From positions 4,111,001 to 4,175,000 of the forward strand of contig NZ_CP134772.1 in NCBI RefSeq assembly GCF_031882575.1: DNA of 64,000 bases, read 5' to 3'. This DNA is from Pseudomonas sp. VD-NE ins. Lineage in GTDB: Bacteria; Pseudomonadota; Gammaproteobacteria; Pseudomonadales; Pseudomonadaceae. The notes under the pieces were generated by a model, which made no database searches, had not been told where the DNA came from, and saw only the letters and a program-made list of their open reading frames with translations. This document shows positions 47,778 to 57,448 of the stretch, in pieces (the first letter of the stretch is position 1; each line of letters opens with the position of its first letter). The position numbers were made by a program, and so were the translations under genes.

Positions 47778-49627
47778 ACCTGATCTTTCTGACTTTCGTA
47801 TTCCCTCTGATCGGTTTCCTGCTGCTGTCGTTCTCCCGTGGACGCTGGTCGGAAAACCTCTCGGCGCTGATCGGCGTGGGTTCCATTGGCTTGTCGGCGA
47901 TTGTCGCCGCCTACGTCATCTGGCAATTCAACGTCGCACCTCCCGAAGGCGGTCACTACACCCTGGTGCTGTGGAAGTGGATGGCGGTCGAAGGCTTCAA
48001 GCCTGACTTCGCCCTCTACGTCGACGGCCTGTCGATCACCATGCTTGGCGTGGTCGTTGGCGTCGGTTTCCTGATTCACCTGTTCGCGTCCTGGTACATG
48101 CGCGGCGAAGCGGGTTACTCGCGCTTCTTCTCGTACACCAACCTGTTTATCGCCAGCATGCTGTTCCTGGTGCTCGGCGATAACCTGTTGTTCCTGTACT
48201 TCGGCTGGGAAGGCGTGGGCCTGTGCTCGTACCTGTTGATCGGTTTCTACTACAGCAACCGCAACAACGGTAACGCCGCCCTCAAAGCCTTCATCGTGAC
48301 CCGGATCGGCGACGTGTTCATGGCCATCGGCCTGTTCATCCTGTTCCAGCAAGTGGGCACGCTGAACATCCAGGAACTGCTGGTGCTGGCACCGCAGAAA
48401 TTCCAGGTCGGCGACTTCTGGATCACCTTGGCGACTCTGATGTTGCTGGGTGGCGCGGTCGGTAAATCGGCACAACTGCCGCTGCAAACCTGGCTCGCGG
48501 ACGCGATGGCCGGCCCGACTCCGGTTTCGGCACTGATCCACGCCGCGACGATGGTAACTGCCGGTGTCTACCTGATCGCCCGTACCCACGGTCTGTTCAC
48601 CCTGGCGCCGGAAATCCTGCACCTGGTCGGCATCGTTGGCGGTGTGACCCTGGTACTGGCTGGTTTCGCTGCACTGGTTCAAACCGACATCAAACGTATC
48701 CTCGCCTACTCGACCATGAGCCAGATCGGCTACATGTTCCTGGCGCTGGGCGTTGGTGCATGGGATGGCGCGATTTTCCACCTGATGACCCACGCCTTCT
48801 TCAAGGCCCTGCTGTTCCTTGCTTCCGGTGCGGTAATCGTTGCCTGCCACCACGAGCAGAACATCTTCAAGATGGGCGGTCTGTGGAAGAAACTGCCACT
48901 GGCCTACGCCAGCTTCATCGTTGGTGGCGCCGCCCTGGCCGCGCTGCCTCTGGTCACCGCAGGCTTCTACTCCAAGGACGAAATCCTTTGGGAAGCGTTC
49001 GCCAGCGGCAACCACGGTCTGCTTTACGCAGGTCTGGTCGGCGCGTTCATGACGTCGCTGTACACCTTCCGCCTGATCTTCATCACGTTCCACGGTGAAG
49101 CCAAGACCGAAGCCCACGCCGGTCACGGCATCTCGCACTGGCTGCCACTGTCGGTACTGATCGTACTGTCGACTTTCGTCGGTGCGATGATCGTGCCGCC
49201 GCTGCACGGCGTACTGCCAGAAAGCGTTGGCCATGCCGGTGGCGAAGCCAAGCACAGTCTGGAAATCGCTTCGGGCGCCATCGCCCTGGCCGGTATCCTG
49301 CTGGCAGCGCTGCTGTTCCTCGGCAAGCGTCGCTTCGTCACGGCCATCGCCAACAGCGGCATCGGCCGTTTCCTTTCGGCCTGGTGGTTCGCTGCCTGGG
49401 GCTTCGACTGGATCTACGACAAACTGTTCGTCAAGCCTTACCTGGCGATCAGCCACGTACTGCGCAAAGACCCGCTCGACCAGACCATCGGTCTGATCCC
49501 GCGTATGGCCAAGGGCGGTCACACTGCCCTGAGCCGCACCGAGACCGGTCAACTGCGTTGGTACGCTGCTTCGATGGCTGCTGGTGCCGTGCTGGTGATT
49601 GGCGCCATCGTGCTGGTAGCGGTCTGA
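47774..49627 (+). CDS. nuoL: NADH-quinone oxidoreductase subunit L
   Basis: A 617-residue Mrp-antiporter-like proton-pumping subunit with about 16 transmembrane segments and the long lateral helix at the C-terminus. Conserved glutamate in [18 protein letters not shown] and lysines in [20 protein letters not shown] are present. Confidence 0.97.
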   Translation: MNLIFLTFVFPLIGFLLLSFSRGRWSENLSALIGVGSIGLSAIVAAYVIWQFNVAPPEGGHYTLVLWKWMAVEGFKPDFALYVDGLSITMLGVVVGVGFLIHLFASWYMRGEAGYSRFFSYTNLFIASMLFLVLGDNLLFLYFGWEGVGLCSYLLIGFYYSNRNNGNAALKAFIVTRIGDVFMAIGLFILFQQVGTLNIQELLVLAPQKFQVGDFWITLATLMLLGGAVGKSAQLPLQTWLADAMAGPTPVSALIHAATMVTAGVYLIARTHGLFTLAPEILHLVGIVGGVTLVLAGFAALVQTDIKRILAYSTMSQIGYMFLALGVGAWDGAIFHLMTHAFFKALLFLASGAVIVACHHEQNIFKMGGLWKKLPLAYASFIVGGAALAALPLVTAGFYSKDEILWEAFASGNHGLLYAGLVGAFMTSLYTFRLIFITFHGEAKTEAHAGHGISHWLPLSVLIVLSTFVGAMIVPPLHGVLPESVGHAGGEAKHSLEIASGAIALAGILLAALLFLGKRRFVTAIANSGIGRFLSAWWFAAWGFDWIYDKLFVKPYLAISHVLRKDPLDQTIGLIPRMAKGGHTALSRTETGQLRWYAASMAAGAVLVIGAIVLVAV

Positions 49628-49666
49628 TATGAACCTTGCGAATTTGCGAAAGGAAACGAGCCCGTC

Positions 49667-51199
49667 ATGATTCTGCCTTGGCTAATCCTGATCCCCTTCA
49701 TCGGCGGCCTGCTGTGCTGGATGGGTGAGCGCTTCGGCGCTACCCTCCCCCGCTGGATTGCGCTGTTGACCATGACCCTGGAACTCGCCCTCGGCCTCTG
49801 GCTGTGGGCCCACGGTGACTATTCATTTGCGCCGGCGCCTGGCGCCGATCCGACCTGGGCGCTTGAGTTCAAGCATGTCTGGATCCAGCGCTTTGGCATC
49901 AACGTGCACCTGGCCCTCGACGGCCTGTCGCTGTTGATGATCCTGCTGACCGGTCTGCTGGGTATCCTCTCGGTACTCTGCTCGTGGAAAGAGATTCAAC
50001 GTCACGTTGGCTTCTTCCACCTGAACCTGATGTGGATCCTGGGCGGTGTTGTCGGCGTGTTCCTCGCCCTCGACCTGTTCATGTTCTTCTTCTTCTGGGA
50101 AATGATGCTGGTGCCGATGTACTTCCTCATCGCGCTCTGGGGTCACAGTTCTTCGGACGGCAAGAAAACCCGGATCTACGCAGCGACCAAGTTCTTCATC
50201 TTCACTCAGGCTTCCGGCCTGATCATGCTGGTGGCGATTCTCGGTCTGGTGCTGGTCAACTTCAACAACACCGGCGTGATTACTTTCAACTACGCCGACC
50301 TGTTGAAAACCAAGATGTCGATGACCACCGAGTACGTCCTGATGCTCGGCTTCTTCATCGCCTTCGCGGTCAAGCTGCCAGTGGTTCCATTCCACTCGTG
50401 GTTGCCTGATGCCCACGCCCAGGCGCCGACTGCAGGTTCCGTCGACCTCGCCGGTATCTTGCTGAAAACCGCTGCCTACGGTCTGCTGCGTTTCGCCCTG
50501 CCGCTGTTCCCGAATGCTTCGGCCGAGTTTGCGCCGATCGCCATGACCCTCGGTCTGGTCGGGATCTTCTACGGTGCGTTCCTTGCTTTCGCACAAACCG
50601 ATATCAAGCGTCTGATTGCCTTCTCGTCCGTTTCCCACATGGGCTTCGTATTGATCGGCATCTACTCCGGCAGCCAACTGGCCCTGCAAGGTGCAGTGAT
50701 CCAGATGCTGGCGCACGGTGTGTCGGCAGCGGCACTGTTTATCCTCAGCGGTCAGTTGTACGAGCGTCTGCACACTCGTGACATGCGTGAGATGGGCGGT
50801 CTGTGGTCGCGTATCGCTTACCTGCCGGCGATCAGCCTGTTCTTCGCAGCTGCTTCTCTGGGTCTGCCGGGTACCGGTAACTTTGTCGGTGAATTCCTGA
50901 TCCTGATCGGCACGTTCGCCAGCGCTCCATGGATCACCGCGATTGCCACTTCCGGTCTGGTGTTCGGTTCGGTCTACTCGCTGATCATGATCCACCGTGC
51001 CTACTTCGGTCCGTCGAAATCGGATTCGATCCTGCACGGCATGGACGCTCGCGAACTGATCATGGTGCTGGGCCTTGCGGTGCTGCTGGTTTACCTCGGC
51101 GTCTACCCGCAACCGTTCCTCGACACGTCTGCCGCCACGATGCATGGCGTGCAGCAGTGGCTCGGCACCGCCTTCACTCAACTCGCTTCGGCCCGGTAA
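49667..51199 (+). CDS. nuoM: NADH-quinone oxidoreductase subunit M
   Basis: A 510-residue antiporter-like subunit. [19 protein letters not shown] carries the key glutamate; [20 protein letters not shown] is the second signature. GAAAGGAAACGAGCCCGTC precedes the ATG, 39 bases after nuoL. Confidence 0.97.
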   Translation: MILPWLILIPFIGGLLCWMGERFGATLPRWIALLTMTLELALGLWLWAHGDYSFAPAPGADPTWALEFKHVWIQRFGINVHLALDGLSLLMILLTGLLGILSVLCSWKEIQRHVGFFHLNLMWILGGVVGVFLALDLFMFFFFWEMMLVPMYFLIALWGHSSSDGKKTRIYAATKFFIFTQASGLIMLVAILGLVLVNFNNTGVITFNYADLLKTKMSMTTEYVLMLGFFIAFAVKLPVVPFHSWLPDAHAQAPTAGSVDLAGILLKTAAYGLLRFALPLFPNASAEFAPIAMTLGLVGIFYGAFLAFAQTDIKRLIAFSSVSHMGFVLIGIYSGSQLALQGAVIQMLAHGVSAAALFILSGQLYERLHTRDMREMGGLWSRIAYLPAISLFFAAASLGLPGTGNFVGEFLILIGTFASAPWITAIATSGLVFGSVYSLIMIHRAYFGPSKSDSILHGMDARELIMVLGLAVLLVYLGVYPQPFLDTSAATMHGVQQWLGTAFTQLASAR

Positions 51200-51206
51200 G
51201 AGCGCT

Positions 51207-52670
51207 ATGGAATTCACGATTCAACACTTTATTGCGCTTGCGCCACTGTTGATCACCAGCCTCACCATTATCGTGGTGATGCTGGCAATCGCCTGGCGCC
51301 GCAACCACTCGCAGACCTTCCTGATCTCGGTCGCCGGTCTGAACCTGGCCTTGCTGTCGATCCTGCCAGCCCTGAAAGTCGCGCCTCTGGCCGTGACTCC
51401 ACTGCTGCAAATCGACACGTTCGCTTGCCTGTACATGGCGCTGATCCTCGTCGCCACACTCGCCTGCGTCACCCTCGCCCACGCCTACTTGGGTGATGGC
51501 GGTTCGGGCTACCCGGGCAACCGTGAAGAACTGTACTTGCTGATCCTGATGGCCGCCGCCGGTGGCCTGGTTCTGGTCAGCGCGCAGCACCTCGCCGGTT
51601 TGTTCATCGGCCTGGAACTGCTCTCGGTACCGGTTTACGGTCTGGTGGCTTACGCCTTCTTCAACAAGCGTTCGCTGGAAGCCGGCATCAAATACATGGT
51701 GCTGTCGGCCGCCGGTTCCGCGTTCCTGTTGTTCGGTATGGCGCTGCTGTACGCAGACTCGGGTTCGCTGAGCTTCGTTGGCATCGGTCAGGCCTTGGCT
51801 GCGACTGGTCTGCCTAGCTCGCTGGCACAACTGGGCCTGGGCATGATGCTGATCGGTCTGGCGTTCAAGCTGTCGCTGGTACCGTTCCACCTGTGGACGC
51901 CGGACGTTTACGAAGGTGCTCCGGCACCGGTGGCTGCGTTCCTCGCCACTGCGTCGAAGGTTGCGGTGTTTGCGGTGATGGTGCGTCTGTTCCAGATCTC
52001 CCCCGCCGCAAGCAGTGGCGTCCTGAGCGACGTGCTGACCGTCATCGCCATCGCCTCGATCCTGTTCGGTAACCTGCTGGCGCTGACCCAGAGCAACCTC
52101 AAGCGTCTGCTCGGTTACTCGTCCATCGCGCACTTCGGCTACCTGCTGATCGCGCTGGTGGCGAGCAAGGGGCTGGCGGTGGAAGCCATCGGCGTGTACC
52201 TGGTGACTTATGTGATCACCAGCCTCGGCGCCTTCGGCGTGATCACCCTGATGTCCTCGCCGTACAACGGCCGTGACGCGGATGCCCTGTACGAATACCG
52301 CGGCCTGTTCTGGCGCCGTCCATACCTGACCGCCGTGCTGACCGTGATGATGCTGTCGCTGGCCGGTATCCCGCTGACCGCAGGCTTCATCGGCAAGTTC
52401 TACATCATCGCTACCGGTGTCGAATCGCACCAATGGTGGCTGGTCGGCTCGCTGGTACTGGGCAGCGCCATCGGCGTCTTCTACTACCTGCGCGTGATGG
52501 TCACCCTGTACCTGATCGAGCCAAACCTGCGTCGCCACGACGCCCAGCTGCACTGGGAACAGAAGGCAGGCGGCGTGATGCTGCTGGCCATCGCCCTCGT
52601 CGCATTCTTCCTGGGCGTGTACCCGCAGCCATTGCTGACTCTGGTTCAGCAGGCGGGTCTGGCGGGCTGA
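51207..52670 (+). CDS. nuoN: NADH-quinone oxidoreductase subunit N
   Basis: A 487-residue antiporter-like subunit, last gene of the operon. ATG at 51207 ([20 protein letters not shown]) follows nuoM by seven bases. [20 protein letters not shown] holds the conserved glutamate and [19 protein letters not shown] the second motif. Its last 28 codons and its terminator are duplicated, diverged, at 56216, after the reverse transcriptase gene. Confidence 0.97.
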   Translation: MEFTIQHFIALAPLLITSLTIIVVMLAIAWRRNHSQTFLISVAGLNLALLSILPALKVAPLAVTPLLQIDTFACLYMALILVATLACVTLAHAYLGDGGSGYPGNREELYLLILMAAAGGLVLVSAQHLAGLFIGLELLSVPVYGLVAYAFFNKRSLEAGIKYMVLSAAGSAFLLFGMALLYADSGSLSFVGIGQALAATGLPSSLAQLGLGMMLIGLAFKLSLVPFHLWTPDVYEGAPAPVAAFLATASKVAVFAVMVRLFQISPAASSGVLSDVLTVIAIASILFGNLLALTQSNLKRLLGYSSIAHFGYLLIALVASKGLAVEAIGVYLVTYVITSLGAFGVITLMSSPYNGRDADALYEYRGLFWRRPYLTAVLTVMMLSLAGIPLTAGFIGKFYIIATGVESHQWWLVGSLVLGSAIGVFYYLRVMVTLYLIEPNLRRHDAQLHWEQKAGGVMLLAIALVAFFLGVYPQPLLTLVQQAGLAG

Positions 52671-52691
52671 TTGCTTGGCTGGCTAGAAATG

Positions 52692-52718
52692 AAAACGGCA
52701 CCTTCGAGTGCCGTTTTT
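52692..52718 (+). terminator. Intrinsic terminator of the nuo operon
   Basis: AAAACGGCAC-CTTCGA-GTGCCGTTTT, then TGTTTTTG. Diverged copies occur at 56322 and 56708. Confidence 0.92.
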
Positions 52719-52771
52719 GTTTTTGTGGGATTTAACATCAAAAGATCGCAGCCTGCGGCAGCTCCTACATT

Positions 52772-53154
52772 GGGATGGTGTGATCTCTGTAGAAGCTTTC
52801 GATGCTGCGATATTTTGCCCGTCAACAACCTCGCCTTTTAGAAGGTTTACTGCAAGGCGGTGGATGACACACATCTAAAATAAATATAGAAGTTCGCATG
52901 CTCGCGATGATATCGGCGTGGTCTCAACATTAACTACCTAGTCCCCTTAAGAGCAGACTCACATCTATAAGCGAATCACCCCACCTACTTTTTAACCGAA
53001 AAATCAGACAACAATAAGAAATTCGCTGCCTATCGAGTGCTTTTAAAAACAGCTCTACGTATAGTGATAAAAATTATCACAGTTTTCTGATACTTTCAGG
53101 ACAATACAAATGTGATATAAAAAACAAACCAAATATTTTCGGCACAGGTGTGAG
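52772..53154 (+). promoter_or_regulatory. AT-rich upstream region of the reverse transcriptase gene
   Basis: Nearly 400 bases without a gene, distinctly AT-rich after 52860. It contains a palindrome at 53064-53080 and a minus-10-like TATAAA at about 53116-53121. Other DRT groups encode a template RNA beside the RT; nothing here proves one, but this is where it could be. AGGTG six bases before ATG 53155 is the ribosome binding site. Confidence 0.45.
53064..53080. promoter_or_regulatory. Palindrome, candidate operator
   Basis: GTGATAA-AAA-TTATCAC, perfect 7-bp arms, 75 bases before the RT start and just upstream of the likely promoter. Could bind a regulator or form an RNA hairpin. Confidence 0.45.
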
Positions 53155-56100
53155 ATGAGTTTTAACCTAGATGACCTTGGACTGGCCTATCGAAAAGCCA
53201 AAGTAGATTTGTTTTACTCCTCAAACCCTGACCTCTTAGCAATAGCAGACTACGAGGAAAACCTTTCCGATAATTTGAATTTGCTGTCGGATTTACTGAA
53301 TGGAAAAAGCCAGAAATGGGTTGAACAGCCCGAGTTCATCGGTGGCTGGACTCTTGCGACAAAGTCAATTTCTTGGCCAGGCCGAAAGGAGTTTCAGGAA
53401 AAAAACGGAACAGGACTTAAATTCTCATCTCCGGCGCAGGATTGGGACTACACATACAAATTATTAACAGAAAACAACAAACGTTCAAAGCCTAACGCGG
53501 AGTTCCGCGTGATGGCCCAGTGCAGTCTTGATTTCCACGTACTCTCGGCTCTGTGGATGCTCAAAGTAGGCCACCAATATGATGCAAAGCTTACTAGGTG
53601 TGCCTTTGGCAATCGCCTACGCCGCACGCAAGATGGTAAACAGATCAATCCGCTATCCTTAGGCTCCTTCTCTCCCTATTTAAAGCCATTTCGAAGCTGG
53701 CGAGACAACGGTATATCGGCAATGCGCTCTGCATTGGACTCAAACAAAAAAATTGTAGCACTGACTGCCGACGTCAGCTCTTTTTATCATGAACTCCAAC
53801 CTGGATTCATGTTAGACAAATATTTCCTAGATGATGTGCTTTCACTCAACCTTACAGAAGACGAAAGCAAGCTTAATCAATTATTCATCAAAGCCTTAGA
53901 GGCTTGGGCCGCCTCAACCCCGCTAAAAAAGGGACTTCCAGTTGGATTGCCCGCATCTGCCGTCGTCGCTAACATGGCGTTGGTAGAACTGGATCGTATA
54001 ATTGAGCAACAAGTCGCCCCACTATATTACGGCCGCTATGTAGATGACATTTTACTTGTAATGGAAGATGGTGCACACTTTCATTCAGCGGATGAGCTAT
54101 GGAGTTGGCTATTCGAGCGCTCCGATGGAATGCTCGCATGGAATAATACTAGCAAGGATAAAAAAATCTGTTTTCAACCCAGATACTTTAAATCTGGTAA
54201 AAATAAGAGCAACATATTTTTCGCCAACTCAAAAAACAAAATTTTCATGTTGGCTGGTGAACCAGGAAGGACGCTAGTTAATACAATTGCCTATCAGATT
54301 TACGAGAGAGCGAGCGAATGGCGTGCAATGCCAAAGCTACCGAGCTCCGCTGAACACGTTGGAACAGATATGCTGGCTGCAACCCAAAATGACGGGGAAG
54401 CTGCTGACAATCTGCGTAAAGCGGATGCGTTAACAATGCGTCGTGCGGGATTCGCGATTAAATTGCGTGATTTTGAAGCTTATGAGCGTGACTTACGGCC
54501 TGACGCTTGGCAAGCACACCGAAGAGCCTTTCTACGCGCATTTACCCAACATGTTCTAGTTCTACCTGACTTCTTCGAACTGTCTATATATCTTCCCCGT
54601 GTAATACGATTAGCCACAGCATGCGAGGATTTTCGCGAACTACGAAAAATAATTAACGCCCTTGAAAAGCTGCGATCCGACGTTTGGTCTAATTGCAAAA
54701 CCAGCATTAAGGCATGGCCTGAAAATGAGCCATCAATGAATCACACTCTTGTTACCACACGATGGGATAGCCAACTATCTAAAACTGTTTTTGAAAGCAT
54801 AATAGCTGCATTCCCACCTAAACTTTCAAAAAGTGGGCGCCAAAGTTGGAAAGACAACATGATAGATTACCATCCGGGTAATACTGTTGGTCTGAACAGA
54901 CCTTGGTTGTCATCTGTCAAAGAATTCCAACGTGAGCAAGCTCGGCTTTTTTCATTCGACTTAGCTCATATGCCGTTCCGGTTTATTGGCTTATCAAAAG
55001 AAATGGTTGCACAAAGAGGCATACCCAACCGTCGCGTAGGCTCGATACAAGACACCTCGGCTGAATTACTTCCTTTCAGTGTATTACATGGCGCTTCGCT
55101 TCTTGCCAAACTGGTAAAACTCAATGGTTTACCTCGCGGCCTTCTCTTTGCAACACGACCTTTCAATCTTGCGGAATTGTGTGCAGTCAGCAACAGCGTT
55201 TATTTGAAGGATAGCCATGAAGACCTGCAGGACATTGTTCTAGCGCTTCGAGGTTTCAAGTTGAACGACAAAATGCCTTATATGAGTAAACGAGAAGTTC
55301 TACGAATTCCGGATGGCCATGCCCCTTCTAAATATCGTATTGCCGTGTCGAGCTGGCAGACCAGACTTGATAGCTGGGCAGCTTCGGTAACCAAGGAATC
55401 CGATCCTGACATACAGAGGTATTCTCGCCTAAATCGCTTGCTAGACAGCGTAATATCTAGCCCAGAAAAAAGTCGATATTTGATTCTCCCTGAACTAGCG
55501 CTACCACCTCTCTGGTTTTTTCGTATCGCAAGAAAGCTACAACTCTGTGGTATTTCTTTGATCTCTGGTGTTGAGTACCTGCACACTGAAGATTCAAAAG
55601 TACGCAACCAAGTCTGGGCCGCACTTTCTCATGACGGACTAGGCTTTCCTTCTACTATGATATATCGACAAGACAAGCAGCGCCCAGCACTGCATGAAGA
55701 GCGAGAACTTCATCGCCTAGCTGGTTTAAAAATGAAGCCGGAAAGAACTTGGAGCAAACCCCCAATCATTGAACACGGCGAGTTCCGATTTGCACTTTTA
55801 GTTTGTAGCGAGCTAACAAATATTAGTTACCGTAGCGCTTTAAGAGGAAAGGTCGACGCGTTATTCGTGCCAGAATGGAATCAGGACACCGAGACATTTA
55901 ATGCACTAGTCGAATCTGCTGCACTGGATATTCACGCCTACGTAATCCAGTGTAACGATCGGCAATATGGTGATAGCCGAATTCGAGCTCCTTTTAAAGA
56001 TAGTTGGAAACGTGATGTTCTTAAAGTTAAAGGAGGCATCACCGACTACTGCGTAATCGGCGAAATTGATATTAATTCACTTCGACAGTTCCAAAGCAAT

Positions 56101-56181
56101 CACCGCTCGCCGAGTGGACCATTCAAGCCGGTGCCGGACGGGTTCAAAATCTGCAAACATCGAAAAGTCTTGCCGAAGTGA
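53155..56181 (+). CDS. drt1: Reverse transcriptase-nitrilase fusion, DRT type 1 (UG1-like) defence protein
   Basis: A 1008-residue protein. The RT palm has motif A with Asp206 (LTADVSSFYHEL), motif B G260LPVGLPAS268, and motif C Tyr295-Val-Asp-Asp298 (GRYVDDILLVM), so the polymerase site looks intact. A helical middle (about 420-730) follows. The C-terminus (about 735-990) resembles a carbon-nitrogen hydrolase: Glu780 (LPELALP), Lys841 and Cys884 (LLVCSEL) are a plausible nitrilase triad. RT plus nitrilase in one chain is the architecture of DRT1, an antiphage system that works as a single gene. No maturase or retron features. Low GC against its neighbours indicates transfer. A different nitrilase-bearing UG group is the main alternative. 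Confidence 0.88.
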   Translation: MSFNLDDLGLAYRKAKVDLFYSSNPDLLAIADYEENLSDNLNLLSDLLNGKSQKWVEQPEFIGGWTLATKSISWPGRKEFQEKNGTGLKFSSPAQDWDYTYKLLTENNKRSKPNAEFRVMAQCSLDFHVLSALWMLKVGHQYDAKLTRCAFGNRLRRTQDGKQINPLSLGSFSPYLKPFRSWRDNGISAMRSALDSNKKIVALTADVSSFYHELQPGFMLDKYFLDDVLSLNLTEDESKLNQLFIKALEAWAASTPLKKGLPVGLPASAVVANMALVELDRIIEQQVAPLYYGRYVDDILLVMEDGAHFHSADELWSWLFERSDGMLAWNNTSKDKKICFQPRYFKSGKNKSNIFFANSKNKIFMLAGEPGRTLVNTIAYQIYERASEWRAMPKLPSSAEHVGTDMLAATQNDGEAADNLRKADALTMRRAGFAIKLRDFEAYERDLRPDAWQAHRRAFLRAFTQHVLVLPDFFELSIYLPRVIRLATACEDFRELRKIINALEKLRSDVWSNCKTSIKAWPENEPSMNHTLVTTRWDSQLSKTVFESIIAAFPPKLSKSGRQSWKDNMIDYHPGNTVGLNRPWLSSVKEFQREQARLFSFDLAHMPFRFIGLSKEMVAQRGIPNRRVGSIQDTSAELLPFSVLHGASLLAKLVKLNGLPRGLLFATRPFNLAELCAVSNSVYLKDSHEDLQDIVLALRGFKLNDKMPYMSKREVLRIPDGHAPSKYRIAVSSWQTRLDSWAASVTKESDPDIQRYSRLNRLLDSVISSPEKSRYLILPELALPPLWFFRIARKLQLCGISLISGVEYLHTEDSKVRNQVWAALSHDGLGFPSTMIYRQDKQRPALHEERELHRLAGLKMKPERTWSKPPIIEHGEFRFALLVCSELTNISYRSALRGKVDALFVPEWNQDTETFNALVESAALDIHAYVIQCNDRQYGDSRIRAPFKDSWKRDVLKVKGGITDYCVIGEIDINSLRQFQSNHRSPSGPFKPVPDGFKICKHRKVLPK

Positions 56182-56215
56182 GGGCCGAGTGAAAGATCTT
56201 GGCCGTTTCCATCAG

Positions 56216-56362
56216 GCCATTGCCCTGGCTGCGTTTTTCGTGAGTGCGTGCGCACAGCCATTGTTGCTCCTGATTCAGCAGGCGGGTCTGGCGGGCCGAT
56301 AGCTTGGCTGGCTACAAACGGAAACGGCACCTTCGGGTGCCGTGTTTGTTTTTGTGAGATTT
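56216..56362 (+). repeat. Duplicated nuoN 3' end with terminator (copy B)
   Basis: Gapless 147-base match to 52587-52733. Mismatches are about 18 of 66 in the first part and 8 of 81 in the second. It still encodes the nuoN tail in frame (AIALAAFFVSACAQPLLLLI, QQAGLAGR, stop TAG), compared with [27 protein letters not shown], stop TGA in nuoN. The hairpin AAACGGCAC-CTTCGG-GTGCCGTGT at 56322-56348 is the copied terminator and may serve the RT gene. Reads as an attachment-site-like duplication. Confidence 0.85.
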
Positions 56363-56696
56363 GTTACCAATGCTATGCCCTTCCTACTGAAATCCCCGAA
56401 ATCTCGCACCCTACTGTTGGGTTCCTCCTACAGCCAGAATTTGGCTTTTTGATTATCTTGTTCGACGTAAAAGACATCGATCCGATTCGAGTCCGCCCTC
56501 AGGAACGAGAAAATACAACTCCATCGGAAATCAGAAATGAAAAACACAAATGGCCAATCCAACCCAGAGGACGCGACCAGACCGACACCTCCCCATAGAC
56601 CTTCTGTGCCGGTTGTACGTCGCGTCGTGAACGAGAAAGTCATTAACCGCAAAGAAATAGCGCTGGATCGCAAGTGACGTAGAAGCGCAAAAGTCT
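56363..56696. other. Second cargo segment between terminator copies B and C
   Basis: About 330 bases bounded by two copies of the nuo terminator. The only coding candidate is the small frame at 56537-56677. The rest has no recognisable gene, RNA or repeat and may be the remnant of an earlier insertion. Confidence 0.4.
56537..56677 (+). CDS. Short hypothetical protein
   Basis: A 46-residue frame, MKNTNGQSNPEDATRPTPPH then RPSVPVVRRVVNEKVINRKE, Pro-rich first half and basic second half. CGGAA lies about nine bases upstream. No family recognised. It could be a small real gene or the leftover of a larger one in the cargo segment. Confidence 0.3.
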   Translation: MKNTNGQSNPEDATRPTPPHRPSVPVVRRVVNEKVINRKEIALDRK

Positions 56697-56860
56697 ATTA
56701 GCTATGGAAAAACGGCACCTTCGAATGCCATTTTTGTTTTGTAGAGTTACCGTCAAAAGATCACAGCCTTTAGAGATACCGAAGTCCGAGGTCTTTTGAT
56801 CTCTACGCCCTCCCCCTTTTAGGAATTTGCCTGCAAACCCGTGAGCAATGGCTGACATTA
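56697..56860 (+). repeat. Third, partial copy of the nuo terminator region (copy C)
   Basis: AAACGGCACCTTCGAATGCC, then ATTTTTGTTTTGTAGAG and GTCAAAAGATCACAGCC, matches in order the nuo terminator and the bases that follow it at 52690-52755. Further weak similarity (CCTTTTAG...CTGCAA) follows to about 56840 and matches 52835-52856. The nuoN coding part is absent from this copy. Confidence 0.7.
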
Positions 56861-56920
56861 CGTAGAAGACATTTGTCGTTAAATTTTGGGAATCACCTAT
56901 CAAGTGGAGATCCACGAACC

Positions 56921-57106
56921 ATGAAGCGGGATATTTATTCAGAATTGATGGATGGCCTTGATGCGTTAAGCGAAGAACGCAAAGGCAAAATCACCTTGAA
57001 GAAGTTCCGTGTAAAACGGATCGGCGCCATGAAGGGCAAACTCACACTTCCCGAAGAATTTGATGCATCTCTATCACATAGTTTGCTGGATACCGTCGAA
57101 CGATAA
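56921..57106 (+). pseudogene. Chimeric antitoxin remnant (NadS/HigA-like start, Phd-like end)
   Basis: A 61-residue frame. Residues 1-28 (MKRDIYSELMDGLDALSEER and KGKITLKK) resemble the start of NadS/HigA-type helix-turn-helix antitoxins, which normally continue for about 70 more residues. Residues 30-61 (RVKRIGAMKGKLTLPEEFDA then SLSHSLLDTVER) resemble the C-terminal toxin-binding tail of Phd/YefM antitoxins. No toxin gene is adjacent. GGAG lies 11 bases upstream of the ATG. Both assignments are by eye; a short intact unknown protein is the alternative. Confidence 0.45.
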
Positions 57107-57151
57107 AAAGCCACACCTGCACTCATGCGACCTATTAGACTCACTCAGGCC

Positions 57152-57264
57152 ACTGTGGGAGCGAGCCTGCTCCGGGCGGCGTTTCGTTCCGACGAAGGCG
57201 TCGGCACATCCACCCTCTTCAGTGCCTGACACTCCGCTTTCGCGAGCAAGCTCGCTCCCACAGG
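57152..57264. repeat. REP palindrome pair
   Basis: TGTGGGAGCGAGCCTGCTCC and GAGCAAGCTCGCTCCCACAG, left arm with the CGGGCGGCG variant also seen at 34307. Confidence 0.85.
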
Positions 57265-57448
57265 TTTGTGTGGCGTTCACTCAATCCATATAACCACATG
57301 ACGAAATTGTAATTCCCTCATCACCTCGGCGTTATCCGCAGCTTGCAACGATGTGACCCGGCGACCAATGCCGGCGGGCCCTGCCCCGCCGAACAATAAA
57401 ACCCACGCCGAAGCACGTTCCCGTTCTGCCGAACCCAAGGAGTGTTTG

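Larger units (their letters stand above)
52734..56215. mobile_element. Probable defence island inserted after nuoN
   Basis: The segment lies between two 147-base direct repeats of the nuoN 3' end plus terminator (52587-52733 and 56216-56362, about 82 per cent identical by hand count). Inside are a half REP-like palindrome (52735-52771), about 280 AT-rich bases and one large AT-rich gene of a defence family. No integrase or transposase is present, so the mechanism is not visible. The boundaries are inferred from the repeats. Confidence 0.6.

Noticed and set aside
53155..56181. Group II intron maturase or retron RT
   Set aside because: No intron domain V/VI sequence after the gene and no maturase X region; retron RTs are about 300-400 residues, and the C-terminal nitrilase-like domain fits neither.
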